Part shown: positions 55,838-64,000 of the stretch, piece after piece
Position numbering within the stretch: position 1 is the first letter of the stretch
How the letters are laid out: every line of letters starts with the position of its first letter
Notes under the pieces: generated by a model
Seen by the model: only the letters and a program-made list of their open reading frames with translations
The model's database searches: none
Told to the model about the DNA's origin: nothing
NCBI GenBank assembly: GCA_964513075.1
Contig: CAZELR010000017.1
Coordinates: 5,877-69,876 of the forward strand
Direction: 5' to 3'
DNA length: 64,000 nucleotides
DNA from: DAOUBP01 sp964513075
GTDB taxonomy: Bacteria; Chloroflexota; Anaerolineae; CG2-30-64-16
Program-made: the position numbers and the translations under genes

Positions 55838-55949
55838 CATCCTGAGCGGAGGGCCCAGCATAGGCGAAAGATGCACAGCAATCTTCTGTCCAAAGCCGCA
55901 TCCTTCGACTGCGCCGGAGCAACTATCTCAGCTCCGTTGAGGATGCTTG
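55838..55949. repeat. Palindromic element related to the one at 23706
   Basis: GCATCCTGAGCGGAG at the left and CTCCGTTGAGGATGC at the right are inverted, with inner GAAAGATGC/GCATCCTTC. It fills most of the gap between the second and third glycosidase genes. Confidence 0.65.
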
Positions 55950-55987
55950 CTAATTTTGAAACAAGGATCTAAGGAGCGCGCCCTATT

Positions 55988-57385
55988 ATGAAGACCCAGC
56001 GTATTAGTCTGAGCGCCACCTGGCCCTGGCTATTGGTGGTTATCACACTGGTCCTAGGCTCCCTGCTCGGTGCGTGCGCGTCCAGCGGGTCTGATGCCAC
56101 TCCCACGCCCACCAAGACCCCGCGGCCGGCCGAGCTCAGCCCAACACTGACCCCGGAGCCCACGGCAACCGCCCAGGCGACGCAGATACCCACAGTTACA
56201 ATTGCCCCGACGGCAGGGCCCAGCCCCACTGCCGCGCCCGCCGATACAGTCGTCCCACCCACATCGACAGCAAAGCCGCCCGCGCCCACCCCAGTGGTCA
56301 AGGCCGGCGATCCCATGGCTTCGCCCGACTTTGGTGTGCAGGCATTCCTCTGGTGGCGAGAAGAGGTATCCGATCGCGACCTGGGCCTGGTGAAGGATGC
56401 GGGGTTCACCTGGGTCAAGCAGTTAGTCTCCTGGCAAGATATCGAGGGCGCCGGCAAAGGACAGTACGACTGGTCCAACCTGGATCGGATCGTGGGTCAG
56501 GTGCAGCAACATGGCTTAAAGCTGATCGTGCGCGTGAGCCAGGACCCCGACCGGGCCTTCTGGGGGGGCACCCCACCCGGGAATGCCGGAGACTTTGCCA
56601 CTTTTCTGGCCGCGATAGCAAGCCGCTACGTGGGCCGCATTCAGGCCTATCAGGTGTGGAACGAACCGAACCTGGCGCGCGAGTGGGGCAACAAACGCCC
56701 TGACCCAGCCAGCTATGCGCGCATGCTAAAGATGTCCTACAGCGCCATCAAGAAAATCGACCCTAATGCGCTGGTGATCACTGCGGGCATGGCGCCCACC
56801 GGCACCGACAGCGCAATCGCCATGCCAGACATCAAGTTCTACGAGCAGTTGTACCAGGCAATGGGTGGCAATAGCACCGGCTATTTCGACATGCTCGGCG
56901 TCCACGGCGCGGGCTTCGCGGCCGCGCCCGAGATCAGCCCAGATGAAACTGCAGCAAAAAAAGTACCCTACGGCGGCGAGCGCTTCTTCTCCTTCCGCCA
57001 TATCGAGGATGTGCGCGCAGTGATGGAGCGCTACGGCGACCAGGGCAAGCGCGTAGTGGTGCTGGAGTTCGGGTGGACCACCGACAACCGGCCCGAGTCA
57101 CCTTATTACTGGCACGGCGCGGGCGCCGGAATCACCGAGGAACTGAAGGCCAAGTATCTGGTGCGCGCCTTCGAGTGGGCCCGCGCGAATTGGCGACCCT
57201 GGATTGCACTGATGACCGTGATCTACATGCCCGATGTAAGCTGGACCAAGGACACCGAGCAGTACTACTGGTCCATTATGGGTCCCGGCTACCCGGAAAC
57301 GTTCTGGCGCAACGGCTACATCGAGCTGTGCATCTACCTGAATGGCCTCGACGGGCAGCGCTGCAAATACGATCCGAACCCCTAA
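55988..57385 (+). CDS. Lipoprotein glycosidase, GH39/GH5-like
   Basis: The third paralog, 465 residues. Lipobox LLGAC (Cys30), an 80-residue Thr/Pro linker, then the barrel with Glu226 in VWNEPN and Glu360 in VLEFGW. It lacks the SH3b domain; membrane lipid anchoring replaces wall binding. AAGGAG lies upstream. A distinct C-terminal extension (IYMPDVSWTKDTEQYYW, CIYLNGLDGQRC) may hold a disulfide. Confidence 0.85.
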   Translation: MKTQRISLSATWPWLLVVITLVLGSLLGACASSGSDATPTPTKTPRPAELSPTLTPEPTATAQATQIPTVTIAPTAGPSPTAAPADTVVPPTSTAKPPAPTPVVKAGDPMASPDFGVQAFLWWREEVSDRDLGLVKDAGFTWVKQLVSWQDIEGAGKGQYDWSNLDRIVGQVQQHGLKLIVRVSQDPDRAFWGGTPPGNAGDFATFLAAIASRYVGRIQAYQVWNEPNLAREWGNKRPDPASYARMLKMSYSAIKKIDPNALVITAGMAPTGTDSAIAMPDIKFYEQLYQAMGGNSTGYFDMLGVHGAGFAAAPEISPDETAAKKVPYGGERFFSFRHIEDVRAVMERYGDQGKRVVVLEFGWTTDNRPESPYYWHGAGAGITEELKAKYLVRAFEWARANWRPWIALMTVIYMPDVSWTKDTEQYYWSIMGPGYPETFWRNGYIELCIYLNGLDGQRCKYDPNP

Positions 57386-57397
57386 TCGAATTTTATC

Positions 57398-57443
57398 TTA
57401 AAAAAGGATGCGTGTGCAGGCCTGCACACGCATCCTTTTTTAA
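57398..57443. terminator. Bidirectional terminator, perfect 46-bp palindrome
   Basis: Two 23-nt arms without loop (57398-57420, 57421-57443), with A6 and T6 at the ends, between converging genes. Confidence 0.88.
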
Positions 57444-57454
57444 GAACGGCACAC

Positions 57455-58171
57455 TTACTGCCGGCGCCAATCCACCCAATGGCATGTTGCGTCCGCATTC
57501 GGCGCCAAGCCATGGCGAATCTCGACCTCGGCGCTCATGGGCCGGCCGGCCGCATCCACCACGGTAAGGAAAAAACGCCGAGCCGCGCCATAAAGCGGAA
57601 AATCGTAGCGCCCCAGGTCCCCCTGGCCTGCCTTCGAGATAGCCGTGGCCTGGTTGCCCCACTCATCGACCAGGTTCAGCCGGATGTTGGGCAGTGGACT
57701 ACCAGTGCGATCGGTCACCTGTCCCAACACGTAGTTACCTGAGCAATCGCCCGCAGTGTGGCGCACCGGCCGGGCCAGCCCATAGGGAAACGCCGGCTGC
57801 GGGGATGCCGCGGGCGTGGCAGTCTCCGTCGCATTCGGCGCTGGCGTAGTCAGGTCACCGGTGACAGGGGTAGACGCTTCAACCACCAAAGGTATCTCAA
57901 CCGCCATGGCGGTCGCTTCCACAGGCGCTGCCACCACCAACGTCGTCGCTGTGGGCCGGGGCTGGGATGTCGACGTGAAAACGGGTGTCACCGGCAGCAA
58001 CACCGACCGTGTTTCCTGAACCAGAGGCGTGCTGACCTGTGGCGTCCACCCCGATGCGCGACCGAAGTCCTGCTGCACTTGCTGCAACACCAGACGACCG
58101 CCGAAAAAGCCGCCGGCGCAAGCCAGCAGCAGCACCAACACAAAAACGATCGTATAACCCTGCTGACGCAT
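57455..58171 (-). CDS. Membrane-anchored protein with a carboxypeptidase-regulatory-like domain
   Basis: A 238-residue protein: N-terminal helix (YTIVFVLVLLLACAGGFFGG), a Thr/Pro/Val-rich linker of about 100 residues, and a C-terminal beta-sandwich (GNYVLGQVTDRTGSPLPNIRLNLVDEWGNQ), a carboxypeptidase-regulatory-like fold related to that of the protease at 27326. AGGTGG favours ATG 58171 over GTG 58180. Function unknown; likely surface-exposed. Confidence 0.72.
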   Translation of the reverse strand: MRQQGYTIVFVLVLLLACAGGFFGGRLVLQQVQQDFGRASGWTPQVSTPLVQETRSVLLPVTPVFTSTSQPRPTATTLVVAAPVEATAMAVEIPLVVEASTPVTGDLTTPAPNATETATPAASPQPAFPYGLARPVRHTAGDCSGNYVLGQVTDRTGSPLPNIRLNLVDEWGNQATAISKAGQGDLGRYDFPLYGAARRFFLTVVDAAGRPMSAEVEIRHGLAPNADATCHWVDWRRQ

Positions 58172-58245
58172 CGCCACCACCTCTAAAATAAGCTACCGGC
58201 TTGTGCCAACCACACCCGGAACCGCCGGAGCCCGCCCGCCCTAGT

Positions 58246-58274
58246 TTGCGCCTTTCACGCAAATCTGGTATACT
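58246..58274 (+). promoter_or_regulatory. Promoter of tRNA-Val
   Basis: TTGCGC (58246-58251), 17 nt, TATACT (58269-58274), 12 nt before the tRNA 5' end. Confidence 0.6.
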
Positions 58275-58286
58275 TGCATTTGTTCG

Positions 58287-58360
<74 letters not shown>

Positions 58361-58555
58361 CTCAGTCCACACGGCCAGGCCCATCGCCCCATCCGTGTGG
58401 ACGGAAAACCGGACTCCCCGGCCCCTCGCCGCATCGCAGTCCACACGGCCCGTGTAGGCGCCGATAGTGTAACAAAAAAAACGGCCCGCCCAAAAATTAG
58501 CGAATGAGGATTCGTTATTAGGCTCCGTAACTGTTCACTCTCGGAGGTCACACGG
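58361..58555. other. Probable left attachment region of an integrated element
   Basis: AGTCCACACGG occurs twice and once inverted (CCGTGTGGAC) between 58364 and 58460, and an imperfect palindrome GCGAATGAGGATTCGT lies near 58500-58515. Such clustered short repeats next to a tRNA 3' end and before a tyrosine integrase suggest arm and core sites. The other end lies outside the window. Confidence 0.45.
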
Positions 58556-59542
58556 ATGATTTCTCTATCCCAGGCAATACTCGGCTACCAGCTCGACGCA
58601 CGTGCGCGCCGTCTCAGCCCGCACACCCTCGCCGACTATCAAAACTCGTTCAGGAAATTCCAGGATTACATCGCCGTCAATCCTGTAAATCCTGCCCATC
58701 CTGTTCCGGATCCCGACCTCGCCGCCATCACCCCCGACCACGTGCGCGGCTTCCTCGCCAGCCTGGCCACCGCCGCGCCCATCGTCAACGGTCGGGTCCG
58801 CACCATCGGCAAAAAACAGACCCTCAACATCCACACCGGCTTGTCGGCACTCTGGACCTGGGCCGTCCGCGAAGGCTACGCCACCCGCCACATCCTGCAC
58901 GACATCCAGCGGCCGCGGCCCGAAAAGCCCGCCATCATCCCCTACAGCCAGGACGACATCAAGCGATTGCTCACCGCCTGCGACCAAACCAAAACCTACC
59001 AGCGCGCCGGCCAGCGCATCCAGGAGCGCACCCGCGGCACCGCATTGCGCGACCGCTGTCTCATCCTCGTCCTGCTCGACACCGGCGTGCGCGCCTCCGA
59101 GCTCTGCGGCCTCCGCATCATCGACGCCGATCTTCGCAACCAGCGCATCACCGTCACCGGCAAGGGCTCCAAGACCCGCATGATCCCGATCGGCCCCAGC
59201 ACCGCCAAACTCATCTTCCGCTACCTCAGCGCCGAACGCCGAGACGTAGCCGTCAACGAGCCGCTCTTCGTCGCCAACGACCGCCAACTCAACCGGGACG
59301 CCCTGGTCCACCTCCTCGCCCGCCTCGGCGAGCGCTCCGGCGTCACCGACGTCCACCCGCACCGCTTCCGCCACACCTTCGCCGTCCTCTTCCTCCGCAA
59401 CGGCGGCAACACCCGCGCCCTCCAGGACCTCCTCGGCCACGAGACCCTGGACATGATCAAAACCTACACCCGCCTCGCCGAGGCCGACCTTGCCATCGCC
59501 CACCGCCAGGCCTCCCCCGTCGAAAACTGGCGCCTCGGCTGA
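58556..59542 (+). CDS. Tyrosine recombinase/integrase
   Basis: A 328-residue XerC/D-like recombinase. The N-terminal SAM-like DNA-binding domain (QLDARARRLSPHTLADYQNS) is followed by the catalytic domain: Arg in DTGVRASELCGL, Lys in GKGSKTRMIPI, HRFRH, LLGHETL and the nucleophile Tyr in MIKTYTRLAEAD, so it is complete. A short insert (VNPVNPAHPVPD) is read from ATCCTG repeats. Position just after tRNA-Val suggests the tRNA is its target. GGAGG is upstream of the ATG. Confidence 0.9.
   Translation: MISLSQAILGYQLDARARRLSPHTLADYQNSFRKFQDYIAVNPVNPAHPVPDPDLAAITPDHVRGFLASLATAAPIVNGRVRTIGKKQTLNIHTGLSALWTWAVREGYATRHILHDIQRPRPEKPAIIPYSQDDIKRLLTACDQTKTYQRAGQRIQERTRGTALRDRCLILVLLDTGVRASELCGLRIIDADLRNQRITVTGKGSKTRMIPIGPSTAKLIFRYLSAERRDVAVNEPLFVANDRQLNRDALVHLLARLGERSGVTDVHPHRFRHTFAVLFLRNGGNTRALQDLLGHETLDMIKTYTRLAEADLAIAHRQASPVENWRLG
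58679..58712 (+). repeat. ATCCTG repeat within the integrase gene
   Basis: AATCCTGTAAATCCTGCCC and ATCCTGTTCC units, in frame. The same type lies in the tail gene at 62519. Confidence 0.7.
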
Positions 59543-59550
59543 TCCGTCCC

Positions 59551-59610
59551 ACTCCCCCCCTCTCCTGATCTCCGCAGAGTCAGGAGAGGGGGTCGGGGGG
59601 TGAGGACCCG
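59551..59610. repeat. Palindromic CCCCCTCTCC/GGAGAGGGGG element
   Basis: CCCCCCCTCTCCTGA and TCAGGAGAGGGGGTC around a short centre, between converging genes; related to the insert at 20262. May act as a terminator. Confidence 0.65.
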
Positions 59611-59629
59611 CGGGAGGCCGGAGGTGAGA

Positions 59630-60181
59630 TCACGGGAAAATCGGCAACTCCGGAATCCCCTGATCCAAACTAAACGTCACCACCCCGATCTCCTGCCCAC
59701 CCGCCGCACCCCCCGGCAGCCGGCTCCGCACGATATAGAAATCGATATACGACATGATATCGCACCCCCCCACCCCGTGGCAGGGATTAAACAACTGATT
59801 CGGCGCGCTCACCACCGTGCCTGTCAGATCGGTCGTCGCCGTCAACGTGCAGCTCACGCAGTCCCCCGGCGTGAAGTACGGCGCATCCGAATGCCAAATC
59901 TCATAGTAATCCGGCGCCCCGACCGGCGTCCACGTCACCCAGAAATCAGTGGTAAACGTCACCAGCCCCGTGATGTCCGAGATCACCACCGAGTTCGTTA
60001 CCCACCCTGTGGTCGAGATCGGGGCGCTCGGCGTGACGATCACCGCCCGGCTCCCCACCGTCCCGAAGTCCGCCACCGGCCCGCAGCTCCGCAGCGCCAC
60101 CAGCAGCAGGACCACCAGACCGACAGCGATCGCCGCCGCCGCCAACAGTTTCACTAATCGTTTCTTAGACACTGTAGCCAT
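59630..60181 (-). CDS. Membrane-anchored hypothetical protein in the integrated element
   Basis: A 183-residue protein with a basic start, one helix (LLAAAAIAVGLVVLLLVAL) and an exported domain with several Cys (DCVSC, PCHGVGGC) and FTTDFWVTWTPVGAPDYYEI, which resembles a fibronectin-III-like strand pattern. I do not recognise a family. Lies downstream of the tail genes on the same strand. Confidence 0.6.
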   Translation of the reverse strand: MATVSKKRLVKLLAAAAIAVGLVVLLLVALRSCGPVADFGTVGSRAVIVTPSAPISTTGWVTNSVVISDITGLVTFTTDFWVTWTPVGAPDYYEIWHSDAPYFTPGDCVSCTLTATTDLTGTVVSAPNQLFNPCHGVGGCDIMSYIDFYIVRSRLPGGAAGGQEIGVVTFSLDQGIPELPIFP

Positions 60182-60204
60182 TTTCTATCTTCTTTCGATC
60201 TCAG

Positions 60205-60238
60205 TGAGATCATGTCGAGATCATGTCGAGATCATGTC
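60205..60238. repeat. Three-unit tandem repeat GAGATCATGTC
   Basis: An 11-bp unit is repeated three times directly upstream of the minus-strand gene at 59630 and touching the 3' end of the next one. Confidence 0.75.
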
Positions 60239-60663
60239 CAATATCCGATTAGGGTAAGAAACACATCCGTCAGTTCTGGAGTGGCGTATTCAATGGTTTG
60301 ATCAACGATGGGTAAGGTGATATCTGCTGAGAAATTACTAGCCAGATATAATCCTGTGCCCGATGGGTTTAGGCTCGGCCAAAAGACTAGCCAATTAGCG
60401 GTCGAGCCGACAAACAACCCGCATTTGGCGTCCGCAGGCACGTGCGCGCTCAGATCAAGTTCATATGTACCCTCCCATTCTGGAGGAAGCTCGTTTTCCG
60501 TATCCCAAATAACAACCCACGGCTCCAGCATCTGGAAGCCGCTCCCAATCGGCGCATACGCATCATCCGCCTGACCCTTATTGATCGCGTGACCGTCCAA
60601 CGTCGCCGTCGGCACCGTCAACGCCTCCGTAAACTCTACCCCATCCGCATTACTGATCTTCAT
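60232..60663 (-). CDS. Hypothetical protein of the phage-like element
   Basis: A 143-residue protein with no membrane segment or recognised domain. The N-terminal ISNADGVEFTEALTVPTATLDGHAINKGQADDAYAPIG resembles linkers of tail-fibre proteins (short repeats with AINKGQADDAYAP), so a receptor-binding accessory is possible. ATG 60663 is favoured over 60672 by spacing to GGAGG. Confidence 0.55.
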   Translation of the reverse strand: MKISNADGVEFTEALTVPTATLDGHAINKGQADDAYAPIGSGFQMLEPWVVIWDTENELPPEWEGTYELDLSAHVPADAKCGLFVGSTANWLVFWPSLNPSGTGLYLASNFSADITLPIVDQTIEYATPELTDVFLTLIGYWT

Positions 60664-60742
60664 CCTACCCATCCTCCAATCCGATCCGTCCGACGATCCG
60701 CAGATCGCAACGTCTGATCTGTCCTACCAGTCCGACCGCACC

Positions 60743-63700
60743 TCACCCTGTCACCTCCACCGTCCCCACGTGCGCCACCCAGCGGATGGTCTTCCCCGCC
60801 TCCCCTGTGACCTTCACGGCCAGCGCCTTGTTCGTGTCATCCGCGGTCGCGGAGACGTCCCAGGCAGCCGTATCCTCGGCCAGCACCGTCTTCGTCACGC
60901 TCCCCACCAGCGCCACCGTCCCCGCGTTCCGGTCAATGCACCCCTGCAGGATGTACGCCGCGCTCTCCCCGTTGGCATCCGTCCGCCGGGCTGCGATCCG
61001 GATCTCAAAGAACCAGGTCGTATCATCCTGTAGCGTCATCCGTTGGCTTGCGCCGTCCAGGAACAGTTCCGTCTGCGTCCCATCGCTCGTCGCACCACGC
61101 AGCACGAAATCGCTGCGCTGCGCATCGCCTCGGGCGGAGAACTTCCCGGCGGCCGCGGCCTGCTGCCCGTACAACCTGGCGTGCGCCTGCCGTCCGCCGG
61201 CCACCGTCGCATAGTTCGCTTCGGCGATGTTGTCGTACCCGCCGCCGGCCGTCGCGCCGATCCCGGCCGCTACGTTGTCCGCTCCGCCGGATGCGGTCGC
61301 GAAGGCCTCAATCGCCGCGTTCGACGACCCGCCGCTCACGGTGGACGACTCGGCCGTCGCCATGTTGCTGGCGCCGCCGGCCACCGTCGCATTGGGCGCG
61401 CTGGCCTTGTTCGAATACCCGCCGCCAATCGTCGAACGCACCCCGCTGGCCACCTGCGAGGCCACCCCGCGCGTGCTCTGCAGATCCACGGCGCCGCTGC
61501 CCCGGCTGTTCCCGCCCGGCGCATCCCCGTCCGTCTCCTTCAACGCCCAGCCCGAGCCGACGACCCGCAGTGGCAGCCCGGCCGGCGTCACGGCCCGGCT
61601 CGTATCGGTGCCCGTCGCCGCCTCGGCGACTGTCGCCAACTCCACCGCGCCCTGGGCGCTCTCGCTGGCTGCCGGCAGATCGGCAGCCGCTAAAGCCCGC
61701 ATCGTCGGATCGGCATCCGCACCACTGGCCGGCCCGGCGAACACCCGATTCGCCGGCTGCGCCACCAGACCGACCTCCTGCGTGCTCAGGTTCAGGATCG
61801 CCTGCGCATCGGTCGCCAGCGTCACCGCTGAGTGCGCTCCGGCAATCGGCGCATACCGCGCATCGCCGGACTGTTGATTCAACCCATCCGTAGCATTGAC
61901 CGCATCGGCCAGGCTCGTGATCTTAGCACTGCTCATGTCGAGCTCGTGCGACGCGGTGATCTTTCCCGCGGCTGCCGCCAGCGTGAGGCTGACCCTAGTG
62001 CCTGATTTCGCTACCAGTGTCAGCGTCGCATCGCTGCCATCGTTTTCCGTTTTGGCAATGACTCTAGCGTGTTTTGCGTAATCATTTTCGACTCGATCTC
62101 TAACGGCTTCCAGGATTGCGTAATTGTCCAAGTCCTGCGAGTTAGCCCGCACGACCACGTACTGCGCGTCCGACGCATTGTAGATGCCGTACATGCCACC
62201 TATCGGGGCGCCTGAGATAGCGAACTCATATGCATACGGTCCCAACCCTATACCAGGTCCCGCCTCCACCCGAGCGCCGGTAGAATCTAGGGTTCCAATC
62301 CCCCCTCCCCACTTGATTTTCCCATCGCTATCAACCGTCGACTGCAACACCCCATTCAAATACCCCAGCAACCGCCCCGCCGCGCTCGCCGTCGCCGGCG
62401 CCAGCACCAACCCCGTCGCCGTCCCCCCCGTGCTCGGATCCCACACCGTCCCCGGCTTCAGCGCCAGCAGCACATCCACCAAATTCAACGGCCCCGCATC
62501 CCCCTGAATCGGCTCATTCGATCCTGTCCATCCTGCCGATCCTGTACCCCCCGTCCCCCCGCCCCCAACCCACGACGACAACCGCTCCGTCCGCCCCCCG
62601 AACTTCGCCGTCACCCGCACATACCCAGTCTCTAACAACGCATTAGCCACCGAGCGCAGCACATACCGTCCACTCAGCCCATCCCGCGCACTCGTGATCC
62701 CGCAGTTCTGCCCCGCCTTCAGCCCGAGGCGCTGGGTCGCAAACTCCCCGCTCACCACCGGGAACGCATACGTCGCCAGGTAGGCCTCCCCCACCAGCAA
62801 CATCTCCGCCGTATCCGTGATCGGCGCCACATTCAGGTCCCCATCGAAATACCGCCCGAACAACGCCAAACTCGCCGCGCTCGAGGCGCTGTTGCTCGCA
62901 TCCAGCGTCAGCGTCTGCCGGCTCGCCACCTGGTACGTCGCCACGATCACATCCGCCGGATCGAACGACGTCGCCGGCGGGAAATACACCACCCCATTGA
63001 TCCGGCTCACCAGCACCTGGATCACCGACCCATCGCTCCGCACCTTCCCGAAAAAATCCACGAACGCCGTCCCGCACACCAGGAACGTCCCGTTCAAACT
63101 CACCTGCACATTCGACCCGATATTCAAATAACTCAACCGGAACGCCAGCCCGATGCTCACCGTCTCCGCATCGCTCCCCGCAAACGTATCCGTCACCGGC
63201 GTATCGATCGCATACCCCCCCACGATCCGCAGCCGGTTCACCACCCCCTCCGCATCACTCCGCACCCGCAGCGACCCCGCCTCGATCTCGTACAGATCTG
63301 CCGCATGATTCGCCAGCGTCCCCGGCTGGATCACATCGAACGGCGTCGCCTGGCTCCCCGAATCCTCCGCCGCCAGGTGCGCGGCTTTATCCGGATCGCA
63401 CCACCACGCCATCTCCGCCAGCCTGGCCAGGCTATCCAGGAGCTGGGACAGCTTCTCCCCCGCGGACGTGAACACCTCGATCGTCGGCCCCGTCTCCACG
63501 TAGGTCGCCACATCGAACTCCGAGTTCAACCCCGCCGCCGTCAGCAGCGCCGTGAAGATCGCCCCCGCCCCCGTGTTCAACCACGTCTGATACACCCGCG
63601 GCGTCGCATCCCACAGCACCTCCCACCCGCTCGCCTGCACCTCCCAGCTCAACCACTGCCCCGTCTGATCCGGCTCCGGCTTCGGCAGCGTCACGTACCC

Positions 63701-63928
63701 CCCGAACACCACCTCCTCCGAAGCCTCCCCCGGATCCACCGTCAGCACCACCGTCGCATACGCCGCGATGCTGCTCCCGAACACCCCCCCCCGGTCATCC
63801 AGCACCACCGACAAGCTGTCCAGCTCCCCCCCCTCGCGCGTCGTCCACGTCAAACTCTCCGGCCGCACCAACCCCGTCCGGTCCACCCCCCCGATCTCCA
63901 GCAGCCACGTATGCAAACTATCCAACAT
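60743..63928 (-). CDS. Phage-type tail/fibre protein with YadA-like head repeats
   Basis: A 1061-residue structural protein. The N-terminal 430 residues (LEIGGVDRTGLVRPESLTWT; VYQTWLNTGAGAIFTALLTA) look like a tail or baseplate hub protein. The middle has fibre-type linkers (NQQSGDARYAPIAGAHS). Residues about 810-920 carry YadA-head-like repeats (GGGYSNKASAPNATVAGGAS, SSTVSGGSSNAA, GGYDNIAEANYATVAGGRQ), which form trimeric left-handed rolls. A repeat-derived insert lies near residue 460. No portal, capsid or terminase gene is in the window, so the element may be a prophage continuing to the right or a tail-like remnant. Confidence 0.72.
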   Translation of the reverse strand: MLDSLHTWLLEIGGVDRTGLVRPESLTWTTREGGELDSLSVVLDDRGGVFGSSIAAYATVVLTVDPGEASEEVVFGGYVTLPKPEPDQTGQWLSWEVQASGWEVLWDATPRVYQTWLNTGAGAIFTALLTAAGLNSEFDVATYVETGPTIEVFTSAGEKLSQLLDSLARLAEMAWWCDPDKAAHLAAEDSGSQATPFDVIQPGTLANHAADLYEIEAGSLRVRSDAEGVVNRLRIVGGYAIDTPVTDTFAGSDAETVSIGLAFRLSYLNIGSNVQVSLNGTFLVCGTAFVDFFGKVRSDGSVIQVLVSRINGVVYFPPATSFDPADVIVATYQVASRQTLTLDASNSASSAASLALFGRYFDGDLNVAPITDTAEMLLVGEAYLATYAFPVVSGEFATQRLGLKAGQNCGITSARDGLSGRYVLRSVANALLETGYVRVTAKFGGRTERLSSWVGGGGTGGTGSAGWTGSNEPIQGDAGPLNLVDVLLALKPGTVWDPSTGGTATGLVLAPATASAAGRLLGYLNGVLQSTVDSDGKIKWGGGIGTLDSTGARVEAGPGIGLGPYAYEFAISGAPIGGMYGIYNASDAQYVVVRANSQDLDNYAILEAVRDRVENDYAKHARVIAKTENDGSDATLTLVAKSGTRVSLTLAAAAGKITASHELDMSSAKITSLADAVNATDGLNQQSGDARYAPIAGAHSAVTLATDAQAILNLSTQEVGLVAQPANRVFAGPASGADADPTMRALAAADLPAASESAQGAVELATVAEAATGTDTSRAVTPAGLPLRVVGSGWALKETDGDAPGGNSRGSGAVDLQSTRGVASQVASGVRSTIGGGYSNKASAPNATVAGGASNMATAESSTVSGGSSNAAIEAFATASGGADNVAAGIGATAGGGYDNIAEANYATVAGGRQAHARLYGQQAAAAGKFSARGDAQRSDFVLRGATSDGTQTELFLDGASQRMTLQDDTTWFFEIRIAARRTDANGESAAYILQGCIDRNAGTVALVGSVTKTVLAEDTAAWDVSATADDTNKALAVKVTGEAGKTIRWVAHVGTVEVTG
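62519..62550. repeat. ATCCTG repeat within the tail gene
   Basis: ATCCTGTCC, ATCCTGCCG, ATCCTGTAC units, in frame with the tail protein. Confidence 0.7.
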
Positions 63929-63946
63929 CTCTCACCCCGCCCCTGT

Positions 63947-64000
63947 CCGTGTGGTGTCCGTGTCCGTCCGTGTTCGTCCGTGTCCCTCGTCCACCCCGTC
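63947..64000. repeat. Short tandem repeat GTCCGTGT at the window edge
   Basis: TCCGTGT/TCGTCCGTG units repeat about six times upstream of the tail gene. No gene is seen before the window ends. Confidence 0.7.

Noticed and set aside
57398..57443. Attachment site or protein-binding palindrome
   Set aside because: The A6/T6 ends and position between converging genes explain it as a bidirectional terminator.

Overview
The window is GC-rich bacterial DNA of about 62-63% GC, with genes on both strands. It most likely comes from a Chloroflexota genome of the Anaerolineae/Caldilineae type, probably metagenome-assembled. The pointers are Thr/Pro-rich lipoproteins, SH3b-plus-glycosidase exoproteins, a MoaD-like/sialidase-like gene pair, a fused NuoE-NuoF formate dehydrogenase subunit and a very high load of dispersed repeats. 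No rRNA or marker gene fixes the taxon, so this is inference. Two runs of 100 N (34005-34104 and 43346-43445) are scaffold joins. Each is flanked by the same exact 55-bp sequence, and removing 155 bp restores one reading frame at both.

Layout. 1-5.8 kb: MltG, divergent from a heterodimeric BmrCD/LmrCD-like ABC exporter that has its own leader peptide and terminator; a four-helix-bundle (S23/IVP-like) gene inside tandem repeats splits the two exporter genes. 6-10.2 kb: oligoendopeptidase F, SlyD-like prolyl isomerase, a membrane protein and asparaginase I. 10.4-16.1 kb: an NAD-linked Cys-type formate dehydrogenase locus interrupted by rarD. 16.1-20 kb: Tag glycosylase, a collapsed sialidase-like gene, a MoaD-like protein, a formylglycine-enzyme fragment, a nucleotidyltransferase pair and an AT-rich chimeric lipoprotein. 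20-25.3 kb: a DnaE polymerase carrying four in-frame repeat insertions, then a monooxygenase/alcohol dehydrogenase pair. 25.5-34.7 kb: a cluster of repeat-built envelope proteins (beta-propeller/HEAT protein, S1 protease, poly-Q DUF937-like protein, Ig-repeat protein, and a membrane-anchored pentapeptide-stalk protein with five helix-hairpin-helix units). 35-40.7 kb: a sugar operon (PIG-L deacetylase, MFS, GH4, beta-lactamase-fold hydrolase, PfkB kinase). 40.8-50.9 kb: GT39-like glycosyltransferase, AcpS, a paired M16 protease, UDP-glucose dehydrogenase, flippase-like protein, and a SWIM protein with a second leader-peptide/terminator arrangement. 51-58 kb: three tandem paralogous glycosidases. 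58.3-64 kb: tRNA-Val(CAC) followed by a tyrosine integrase and phage-type tail genes, the left end of an integrated element.

Regulation and repeats. Several promoters are near-consensus. A hairpin family with arms like AAACCAGGTTTC/GAAACCTGGTTT occurs nine times; seven copies lie within about 40 nt upstream of a start codon, and at three genes the hairpin starts at or close to the predicted transcription start. A second family consists of short tandem repeats, mostly 7-mers, usually in inverted pairs. It occurs between genes and, kept in frame, inside coding sequences (dnaE, formate dehydrogenase, glycosyltransferase, integrase, tail protein), where it adds disordered peptide inserts. The four-helix-bundle gene sits inside one such array, which raises the possibility that it is the protein-coding member of this repeat system.
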